A DNA stretch of 11,576 bases from DASRTE01 sp035316885 (GTDB lineage Bacteria; Actinomycetota; Actinomycetes; Jiangellales; Jiangellaceae): positions 1-11,576 of the forward strand of contig DATHII010000091.1 of assembly GCA_035316885.1 (NCBI GenBank), read 5' to 3'. Numbering within the stretch: position 1 is the stretch's first letter; the number at the start of each line of letters is the position of its first letter. The position numbers and the translations under genes are program-made. Positions 1 through 5,832 of this stretch are shown here, piece after piece. The notes under the pieces were generated by a model. That model worked only from the letters and a program-made list of their open reading frames with translations. It searched no databases and was not told the DNA's origin.

Positions 1-2
1 AC

Positions 3-116
3 TTCCTCGGCGACTACATGGGCCTCGACAACGCCGGTGACGACGCCGCCGCCCTGTTCGGTCAGGCGTTCGCCCAGAACGACGCCAGCCAGTACTTCAG
101 CCGTTTGACGCCCTAG
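3..116 (+). CDS. C-terminal end of a sialidase-like (BNR repeat) secreted glycosidase, 5' part outside the window
   Basis: The frame is open from the window edge to a TAG at 114-116 and gives 37 residues. They begin FLGDYMGL and end YFSRLTP. The GDYMGL block, then an acidic loop, then a short strand ending in FSR, matches the last propeller blade of sialidase/exo-alpha-sialidase family proteins, which usually cleave terminal sugars outside the cell. No catalytic residues fall in this fragment, so activity cannot be judged. Only 26 bases after the stop, coding sequence typical of the middle of another secreted protein begins in a different frame, so the 3' end of this gene lies at a rearrangement point. 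The family call rests on one short motif. Another beta-propeller protein is possible. Confidence 0.55.
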   Translation, partial: FLGDYMGLDNAGDDAAALFGQAFAQNDASQYFSRLTP

Positions 117-190
117 CCCCAAACCTCCGGACGGCACCGAAGACTTCGGACGGCTGCCCCACACCGCCGGGGGCCACCGCCGACGGCTGC

Positions 191-2275
191 GTGGTCAGTG
201 GTCGGCTGTCCCGCCTGCAGGCATCCGGCAACGTGATGGTCGGCTCGGAGCAGGTGCTGATCGAGGACTGGTGCCAGCAGTACCCCAGCCATTCGATCGG
301 CAGTCTCGCCTTCGGACCCGATGGAGCCCTCTACGTCAGCGGCGGCGACGGCGCCAGCTTCAACTTCGTCGACTACGGCCAAGATGGGTCGCCGGTCAAT
401 CCGTGCGGTGACCCACCTGTGGGTGTCGGGGGGACGCAGAGCCCGCCGACCGCCGAGGGTGGTGCGTTGCGCAGCCAGGACGTGCGCACGGCCGGCGACC
501 CCGTCAGCCTCGATGGGGCCATCCTGCGGGTCGACCCGGCGACCGGCGCCGGGCTGCCGGACAACCCGTACGCGGGCAGCGCCGACGCGAACATGCGCCG
601 CATCGTTGGCTACGGGCTGCGGAACCCGTTCCGGATCACGCTGCGGCCCGGCACCGACGAGGTGTGGGCGGGCGACGTCGGCTGGAACGACTGGGAGGAG
701 ATAAACCGGCTGAGCGACCCCACCGACAGCACCGCCGACAACTTCGGCTGGCCGTGCTACGAGGGTGACGGCCGCCAGGGCGGCTACGACGCTGCCAACC
801 TCAACCTGTGCGAAGACCTCTACGACGCCGGCAGCGGCGCGGTCGTCGCGCCGTATTTCCGCTACCACCACAACGACCTGGTGCACCCGGCCGATGTGTG
901 CCCCAAGGGAGGCTCGTCGGTCGCCGGCGTGTCATTCGCGTTCAATCAGGGCGGAAACTACCCGCCGCAATACCAGGGTGCGCTGTTCTTCGCCGACTAC
1001 ACCCGCCGCTGCATCTGGTCGATCGAGGCCGGATCGGACGGACTTCCCGACCTGGCCAAGCGCCGCACCTTCGTCGCCGGCGCGGCCCAACCCGTCGACG
1101 TACAGATAGGCCCCGGCGGCGACCTGTTCTACGTCGACCTGGGCGGCACCATCCGCCGCATCCGCTACTTCAGCGCCAACCAGCCACCCGTCGCCGTGAT
1201 CACCGCGCAGCCGACCAGCGGCGCTGCGCCGCTGTCCGTGGCCTTCGACGGCACCGCCTCCACCGACCCGGACGGCGACCCGATCACCTACGCGTGGGAT
1301 CTCGACGACGACGGCGCCTTCGACGACTCCACCGACCCGACGCCGTCGTTCACCTACACCCAGGCCGGCACCTACACACCGGCGCTGCAGGTCACCGACC
1401 CCTCCGGTGCCACCGGAGTCTCGTCGGTCACGATCACCGCGGGGAACACGCCTCCGCTCACGACGATCGACAGCCCAGCCGCGAGCACGACCTGGCGCGT
1501 CGGCGACACGATCTCGTTCGCCGGCCATGCCGTGGACGATCAGGACGGATCATTGCCCGCGTCGGCGCTGAGCTGGTCGCTGATCTTGCACCACTGTCCG
1601 TCGACCTGCCACGAGCATCCGCTGCAGACCTTCACCGGCATAAGTAGCGGCAGCTTCGTCGCGCCCGACCACGAATACCCGTCGCATCTGGAGCTACGGC
1701 TGACCGCCACCGACTCGGGCGGGCTCGCCGACACGGCCAGCACCACACTGCACCCCCAGACCGTCCAACTCGCCTTCGCCGCCCAGCCGTCCGGGCTGGC
1801 CCTCACCGTAGGATCAACCAGCCAGCCCACCCCGTTCAGCCGCACCGTCATCACCGGCTCCACGGTCTCCGTCAGCGCCAACTCGCCGCAGCCGTTGGGT
1901 GGTCAGACCTACCAGTTCGTCGCCTGGTCCGACGGCGGCGCCCAAACCCACACCGTCGTCGCCACGGGCCCGACGACCTACACCGCCACCTTCGCCGTCG
2001 ACACCACCGTGCCGGTCATCTCCAATGCCGTCGCACGACCGGGCCCCGCACGAGTGACGATCTCGTGGTCGACAAACGAGCCCACCGACGCCCAGGTCGA
2101 GTACGGCCTGACGCCCGCGTACGGGAGTGCCACACCACTGGACCGGGAACTGAGCACTCAACACAGCGTCACCATCACCGGCCTCGCCCGTAAGACCACC
2201 TACCACTTCCAGATCCTCAGCCACGACGCGGCCGGGAACCTGGACTCCTGGCCCAGCTCCTTCCGGACCAAGTAA
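191..2275 (+). CDS. PQQ-type sugar dehydrogenase (glucose/sorbosone dehydrogenase fold) with PKD and fibronectin-like domains, N-terminally truncated
   Basis: The product of 694 codons has the glucose/sorbosone dehydrogenase beta-propeller at about residues 1-325 (SHSIGSLAFGPDGALYVS, YGLRNPFR, GDVGWNDWEEIN, FADYTRRCIW, QIGPGGDLFYVD). A PKD domain follows at about 331-418, then a second beta-sandwich region at 420-525 and a repeat-like region at 527-603. The C-terminal domain, about 607-694, is fibronectin-like and ends at TAA. Relatives are secreted and oxidise sugars or related polyols. No real N-terminus is present: the GTG chosen here lies inside a conserved block, and recognisable family sequence (SDGCPTPPG, TADGC) continues upstream to about base 143 in the same frame, which is open back to a TGA at 38-40 without an ATG or GTG. 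The signal peptide and roughly 130-150 residues with the first blades are missing. It is probably a non-functional remnant, although the remaining 2.1 kb is undamaged, which suggests a recent event. Confidence 0.8.
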   Translation: MVSGRLSRLQASGNVMVGSEQVLIEDWCQQYPSHSIGSLAFGPDGALYVSGGDGASFNFVDYGQDGSPVNPCGDPPVGVGGTQSPPTAEGGALRSQDVRTAGDPVSLDGAILRVDPATGAGLPDNPYAGSADANMRRIVGYGLRNPFRITLRPGTDEVWAGDVGWNDWEEINRLSDPTDSTADNFGWPCYEGDGRQGGYDAANLNLCEDLYDAGSGAVVAPYFRYHHNDLVHPADVCPKGGSSVAGVSFAFNQGGNYPPQYQGALFFADYTRRCIWSIEAGSDGLPDLAKRRTFVAGAAQPVDVQIGPGGDLFYVDLGGTIRRIRYFSANQPPVAVITAQPTSGAAPLSVAFDGTASTDPDGDPITYAWDLDDDGAFDDSTDPTPSFTYTQAGTYTPALQVTDPSGATGVSSVTITAGNTPPLTTIDSPAASTTWRVGDTISFAGHAVDDQDGSLPASALSWSLILHHCPSTCHEHPLQTFTGISSGSFVAPDHEYPSHLELRLTATDSGGLADTASTTLHPQTVQLAFAAQPSGLALTVGSTSQPTPFSRTVITGSTVSVSANSPQPLGGQTYQFVAWSDGGAQTHTVVATGPTTYTATFAVDTTVPVISNAVARPGPARVTISWSTNEPTDAQVEYGLTPAYGSATPLDRELSTQHSVTITGLARKTTYHFQILSHDAAGNLDSWPSSFRTK

Positions 2276-2389
2276 AGGGCGACTCGGAAAGGCCGCCTGT
2301 CTGGCAAAACACGACCCTCGGGGGCGGCGGCACGTGACGTAACCACGTCGCGCGGTGTAACGCGACCACGCGCGGGTCATGCGCAGGGT

Positions 2390-2430
2390 GGTTCAGCCGC
2401 GATGCAGCCGGGTTCAGCCGGGATTCAGGC
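2390..2430 (+). promoter_or_regulatory. Phased direct repeats, probable OmpR/PhoB-family response-regulator site
   Basis: NTCAG-type pentamers occur at 2392 (TTCAG), 2403 (TGCAG), 2413 (TTCAG) and 2424 (TTCAG). The steps are 11, 10 and 11 bp, about one helical turn each. The longer unit GGTTCAGCCG appears exactly at 2390-2399 and 2411-2420. Same-face tandem repeats are how winged-helix response regulators bind. The array ends about 10 bp before a possible -10 element (TACGGT, 2440-2445), the spacing seen when such a site replaces the -35 box. The site would drive the gene that starts at 2482. The regulator is not in the window. Confidence 0.5.
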
Positions 2431-2481
2431 CCTCCCTTCTACGGTCCCAGGCGTCCATAGCGCCGCGAGAGAGGCCGGATC

Positions 2482-3246
2482 ATGGAACGTCCGAAGCGCA
2501 AGCGCACGACTGGTCTCGTCGTGCTGGGGTTGGTGCCGCTGCTCGGCCTCGGACTGGCCCAGGTAGCCGGCGGTAGCAGCTCCGGAGACGTGCAGTCCTC
2601 GGCCCAGAAGGCCATACCGTTCGACGACGCCCGGCTGAAGATCGAGTTCAACGCCACCGACGGTGATGCCGGCCTCCAGATCTTTGTCGACGCCGAACCC
2701 TGGCGCACTGTCACCATCACCGACCCGCGCGGTCGGGAGGTGGCCCGGTTCAAGTCTGAGGACGTCATCAAGGATTTCGGCCTGACCGAACTGTTCTCGG
2801 AGAGCAGCGAGCCGCCATTCGATGAGTTTCCGTTCGAGCAGTTCAAGCAACTGTTCCCCGAGGGCCGCTACACATTCAGCGGGACAACGATCGACGGTCA
2901 GCAGCTGACGAGTGTCTTCAGGTTCACGCACAAGGTGCCCGACGCACCGAACATCGTGACGCCCGCCGATGAGTCCGACGTGGCACCGGACCAGCTGGTC
3001 GTCTCGTGGGATCCGGTCACGTCGCCCGACGGAGTCAAGGTCGTGGCATACCAGGTGCTCGTTGTGGCTGACGAACCCGCAAAGGGGAACCCGGTACGAG
3101 TGCTCGACGTGATGCTGCCCGCGGACGCGACCCGGCTGCCCATTCCTGCCGAGTTCCTGCAACCTGGTGGGTACAAGACCGAGGTGTTGGCAATCGAGAA
3201 CGGGGGAAACCAGACGCTCACCGAGGTGGCGTTTACGGTTCGTTGA
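2482..3246 (+). CDS. Secreted protein of unknown function with a C-terminal fibronectin type III-like domain
   Basis: This 254-residue protein starts with a basic stretch (MERPKRKRTT) and a hydrophobic segment at about 11-30, followed by a Gly/Ser-rich stretch, consistent with an export signal. Residues 45-150 form an unrecognised, probably beta-rich domain with an acidic, Phe-rich loop (PPFDEFPFEQF, 111-121). Residues 154-254 read as a fibronectin type III-like sandwich (PDAPNIVTP, LVVSWDPV, YQVLVV, YKTEVLAIENGGNQT). A purine-rich ribosome site (GAGAGAGG, 2467-2474) lies 7 bases before the ATG, which supports this start. The gene stands alone, preceded by the phased TTCAG repeats and facing the hydrolase gene 15 bp away. 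A surface, adhesion or sensing role is plausible but not shown. I do not recognise the family. Confidence 0.75.
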   Translation: MERPKRKRTTGLVVLGLVPLLGLGLAQVAGGSSSGDVQSSAQKAIPFDDARLKIEFNATDGDAGLQIFVDAEPWRTVTITDPRGREVARFKSEDVIKDFGLTELFSESSEPPFDEFPFEQFKQLFPEGRYTFSGTTIDGQQLTSVFRFTHKVPDAPNIVTPADESDVAPDQLVVSWDPVTSPDGVKVVAYQVLVVADEPAKGNPVRVLDVMLPADATRLPIPAEFLQPGGYKTEVLAIENGGNQTLTEVAFTVR

Positions 3247-3261
3247 CGCTTCGCCCCTGGC

Positions 3262-4002
3262 CTACCCGTGATCAGCACCACGAGCGGATCGACGCGCTGC
3301 GCGGCCGGCCTCGCCGACTGGTCTGGCCGCGTAGCCCTCCAGGACGTCGGCCAGTTCCCGTGGGCGACTGAGCGCGACGCAGTGGCCGCTCACAATCTCG
3401 TCGGGGGTGATGTCCAGCCGCTCGGCTACCAGCGGGCGAAGGAAGTCGGGCGGGAAGAAGCGATCCTCAGTGCACAGCACGAACTTCGTTGGCACGTCCG
3501 GCCACGCGTCGAGTGGCCACGGCGAACGCATGGAAGCCTCTGACGGATGCGCGCGCTCTTTGCTCATCGCTTCTTCGGCCAGCCTACGTGGCACGTCGTG
3601 ATAGAAGCTGACATACGGGTCCTCGTTACCGGTCTTGCCGCCATCACGCGCGGCTTGCTCCTGCACCGCGCTTCCATAGCCCGTGTTCTCCCACCAGTCC
3701 CCTGGAGCCTCACCGGGGGACGGGATCATCCCGGCCACCAGAACCAGGGCATCAACCGGGAGCCGGTCGGCAACCAAGGGTGCGGTGAACGCGCCGAACG
3801 ACTGACCCACGACAACCAGATCCTTCCGGTCACCGACGGCGTCGACCACCACGTCGGCGTAATCGATCAGCCCCGCCGAGTCGTCATCGCCCGGAAGGTC
3901 GGGGGCCACCACGTCGTGCCCCCGTGTACGCACCTCGGCCTCCACCAAATGCCAGTACCAACCAACATCTCCCGCGCCGTGAATCAACACAAAAGTACTC
4001 AC
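3262..4002 (-). CDS. Alpha/beta hydrolase
   Basis: The 246-residue protein has the alpha/beta hydrolase plan: an oxyanion-hole HGAG near residue 8, nucleophile Ser68 in GQSFG, acid Asp180 in CTEDRFF, and His207 in SGHCVAL. The opening STFVLIHGAG and PDLPGDDD place it with small cytoplasmic esterases of the EstC/methylesterase-like type. The substrate is unknown. I chose the GTG at 4002 because AGGAGG (4019-4014) lies 11 bases upstream and the product then begins as relatives do. An in-frame ATG at 4011 is only 2 bases from that site, and the ATG at 4071 adds an unlikely leader. The gene follows the HxlR regulator with a 60- to 70-base gap on the same strand, so the two are probably co-transcribed. 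There is no signal peptide. Confidence 0.85.
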   Translation of the reverse strand: MSTFVLIHGAGDVGWYWHLVEAEVRTRGHDVVAPDLPGDDDSAGLIDYADVVVDAVGDRKDLVVVGQSFGAFTAPLVADRLPVDALVLVAGMIPSPGEAPGDWWENTGYGSAVQEQAARDGGKTGNEDPYVSFYHDVPRRLAEEAMSKERAHPSEASMRSPWPLDAWPDVPTKFVLCTEDRFFPPDFLRPLVAERLDITPDEIVSGHCVALSRPRELADVLEGYAARPVGEAGRAARRSARGADHG

Positions 4003-4013
4003 TATGCGCATTC

Positions 4014-4020
4014 CCTCCTT
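4014..4020 (-). promoter_or_regulatory. Ribosome binding site of the alpha/beta hydrolase gene
   Basis: On the minus strand AAGGAGG is a perfect Shine-Dalgarno core. It is 11 bases before GTG 4002 and 2 bases before ATG 4011, which favours the GTG and rules out the 20-residue N-terminal extension from ATG 4071. Confidence 0.7.
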
Positions 4021-4071
4021 TTGCCGCGTGCGTGACCTGCTGGCTGACTGATGAACGCCGTGGCAGGCCAC

Positions 4072-4776
4072 TTACCGCCCGCCCATTTTTGGGGCGCTGA
4101 CGGCCGGCTCGGCGGGGATGAAGTCAGCGAACGGGCTCGTACGGAACCAGCTCCGGAACTGGCGGGCGAGCCGCGGCGGGCCGATGAGATCGACACGGCC
4201 TTCCCGGATCGCGGCGGCGTAGCCCAGCCGCTTCAGGTGCAGGTCGATGAGCGTCACCGAGTCGGTCCGGCACACGATGTCCTCCGTATACCCATTAGGG
4301 CGCGTGCACAGCTCCGGCTGCGGGCGCCGCAGGATCAGCCAGTAGCCAACCGCGGGTCGGTCGCGCAGCTCGAACCGGACCACCGTGGTCTGCGCAGGGA
4401 TCCGGTCGACGTCGATGAGCTTCAAGGTGGCCCAGAGTACGTAAGCGGGGTCCACATGGCGAGGCTCGATCTCGAGCCAATGGGCACCCCACTGCCCCAT
4501 GGCGTCCATGACCGTCCTCAGCGCCAGACCCATCTCGGTCAGCCCATACGTCGCGCCACGGCCGGACGAGTTCACCGTGCGCACCAGGACTCCGTGCCGC
4601 TCCAGCGCCTCGAGACGCTGAGCCAGCAACGCCGTCGAGATGCCGGGCGCCCCCTGCCGGATCTCGTTGAAGGTGCGGCAGCCGTTCAGCAGGTTGCGGA
4701 CGATGATCGGCGTCCAACGCTCCGCCAGCAGCTCGGAGCTCCGGGCGATGGGGCAGAACTGGCCATAGTCGCGCAC
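4072..4776 (-). CDS. HxlR-family transcriptional regulator with a C-terminal SCP2-like extension
   Basis: Residues 1-100 are a typical HxlR winged helix: the CPIARSSELLAERWTPIIVRNLL start, GCRTFNEI, GISTALLAQRLEALE as recognition region, and a wing GRGATYGLTEMG. Residues 105-220 form a longer C-terminal domain like the sterol-carrier-type domain found in many actinobacterial HxlR proteins (VRFELRDRP, WLILRRP, CRTDSVTLIDL). It may bind a small lipophilic ligand. HxlR proteins are usually local repressors or activators that sense metabolites or redox state; the conserved N-terminal Cys (Cys8) is present. The start is GTG at 4776, with a weak GAGGG directly ahead. The gene is divergent from the cupin gene and is followed by the hydrolase gene. 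The 27-bp palindrome at 4806-4832 is the likely binding site. The product is 234 residues with no damage seen. Confidence 0.88.
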   Translation of the reverse strand: MRDYGQFCPIARSSELLAERWTPIIVRNLLNGCRTFNEIRQGAPGISTALLAQRLEALERHGVLVRTVNSSGRGATYGLTEMGLALRTVMDAMGQWGAHWLEIEPRHVDPAYVLWATLKLIDVDRIPAQTTVVRFELRDRPAVGYWLILRRPQPELCTRPNGYTEDIVCRTDSVTLIDLHLKRLGYAAAIREGRVDLIGPPRLARQFRSWFRTSPFADFIPAEPAVSAPKMGGR

Positions 4777-4805
4777 CCCTCAAGCGTCCCGCTCGGGCCT
4801 CGTGG

Positions 4806-4832
4806 TGGCAACTTCAGATTCTGATATTGCCA
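4806..4832. promoter_or_regulatory. 27-bp two-part palindrome, probable HxlR operator
   Basis: Outer arms TGGCAA and TTGCCA and inner arms TCAGA and TCTGA share one centre at base 4819, so 11 of 13 position pairs match. It lies 29 bp upstream of the HxlR start and 72 bp upstream of the preferred cupin start, in the only space between the two divergent units. TGATAT (4822-4827) could serve as a -10 element for the plus strand, in which case the site covers the promoter. The regulator assignment is by position only. Confidence 0.65.
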
Positions 4833-4904
4833 GTGCGCAGGATCGGCGGGAGCCTCAAACCAGTGGGTCTGCGTCGTGACCTTCCATGGATGGTGGTGGG
4901 CAGC

Positions 4905-5357
4905 ATGATTCTGCCGGGACACGCTCATGTAGTGACGTCGGGACAAGGACGCACCGTGGACCTCGGCGTCGCGCAGATGCGGGTGCTCGCCAGCGGCGAC
5001 GCCACATACAGCGGCGCATTCGCATTGACAGAGTTCTCGGGCACCGGCGAGGGAGCCTGGACGGTCCTGCATCTGCATCGCAGCTTCGAGGAGTCATTCT
5101 TCATCCTGGACGGCCTGTTCACGTTCACCGTGGGCGGGGAAGCCATCGCGGCGAGCCCAGGGATGTACATCCTCGTCCCGCGGGACACCTCACACACGAT
5201 CAGCGCAGCCGCAGGCGGAGGCCGGTTCCTTACCCTGATGGTGCCGGGTGGGCTCGAGGAGATGTTCTTCGAGCTCGGACGGCTGCCGCCGAACGCGATC
5301 CGAGACCCGACTGCGCGTGCGGCGATCTCGGCCCGCTACGACTCGATCCCGGTGTAG
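4905..5357 (+). CDS. Cupin-domain protein
   Basis: With the ATG at 4905 the protein has 150 residues and one conserved beta-barrel cupin. The first cupin motif is at about residues 56-70 (HLHRSFEESFFILDG, with His56, His58 and Glu62/63 as metal ligands) and the second at about 85-98 (PGMYILVPRDTSH, His97). Mono-cupins of this kind are metal-dependent dioxygenases, isomerases or small-molecule binders. The reaction cannot be told from sequence. The frame is open upstream to a TTG at 4827, but that codon lies inside the palindromic operator, so the ATG at 4905 (weak GGTGG ahead) or the one at 4890 is a better start. The gene is followed by the RidA-like gene after only two bases, which implies translational coupling. 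It is divergent from the HxlR regulator and probably controlled by it. Confidence 0.82.
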   Translation: MILPGHAHVVTSGQGRTVDLGVAQMRVLASGDATYSGAFALTEFSGTGEGAWTVLHLHRSFEESFFILDGLFTFTVGGEAIAASPGMYILVPRDTSHTISAAAGGGRFLTLMVPGGLEEMFFELGRLPPNAIRDPTARAAISARYDSIPV

Positions 5358-5359
5358 CC

Positions 5360-5737
5360 ATGACACCCGAAGCGACCCTCGAGCGCGACGGCATCTTGCT
5401 GCCAACGCCGCATCCAGCCGTGGGCACCTACGCCACGGCAGCGCGCACCGCATCACTGCTCTTCGTGTCCGGTCACGGCGCCTTCGACTATGGCAACCCC
5501 ATCCACACCGGTCGGCTGGGCGAACAGCTCTCGACGGCCGAAGGCACCGTGGCAGCGGCGGCGGTGATGCTGAACCTGTTGGCCACCGTGAAGGCCGCAG
5601 TGGGCGACCTGTCCCGCGTCGCCCGCTTCGCCGTCGAGATCAAAGCCGTCGTCGAGCTGGCCGCCTGGGACCACGCGCTCGCCGCCCACGGACTACCATG
5701 CCCGGGCATGAGAGGAACACGGGCACAGCGACCCTGA
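5360..5737 (+). CDS. RidA/YjgF-family protein with an internal deletion
   Basis: The ATG lies two bases behind the cupin stop, and the product has 125 residues. Residues 1-92 follow the 150-160-residue branch of the RidA/YjgF family well (SLLFVSGHGAFDYG, HTGRLGEQLSTAEGTVAAA, LNLLATVKAAVGDLSRV). The family then continues for about 50 residues with a central strand, an INGASDL-like helix and the GRHARSAVG block that carries the key arginine. Here GDLSRVAR is joined directly to FAVEIKAVVEL, which resembles the family's last strand. A non-family tail (GLPCPGMRGTRAQRP) follows. Intact relatives deaminate reactive enamine/imine intermediates. Without the arginine segment this copy should not do so. 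An in-frame deletion of about 150 bases is my inference from remembered family layout, not from an alignment. Confidence 0.65.
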   Translation: MTPEATLERDGILLPTPHPAVGTYATAARTASLLFVSGHGAFDYGNPIHTGRLGEQLSTAEGTVAAAAVMLNLLATVKAAVGDLSRVARFAVEIKAVVELAAWDHALAAHGLPCPGMRGTRAQRP

Positions 5738-5832
5738 GTACCTCGGCGTCCGCGATGGAATCAGGAGGTGAGCTAGGCGAACTGTCCCCGTCCACGGTGA
5801 TGACAAGTACCGAGGAGAAAAGGACGATACCC

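Noticed and set aside
808..1647. Large alternative frames within the dehydrogenase gene
   Set aside because: They are Arg/His-rich shadows, typical of GC-rich coding DNA.
2347..2366. GTCGCG / CGCGAC hairpin after the dehydrogenase gene
   Set aside because: It has a short stem, an 8-base loop and no T-run, and lies 70 bp past the stop. It is too weak to call a terminator.
4012..4071. N-terminal extension of the hydrolase from ATG 4071
   Set aside because: The strong ribosome site lies inside it, and the extra residues do not resemble the family.
5248..5832. Long upstream extension of the carboxypeptidase frame (805 codons in total)
   Set aside because: This part is an Arg-rich shadow of the cupin and RidA genes. 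The ATG at 5833 has a ribosome site and is followed by the export signal.
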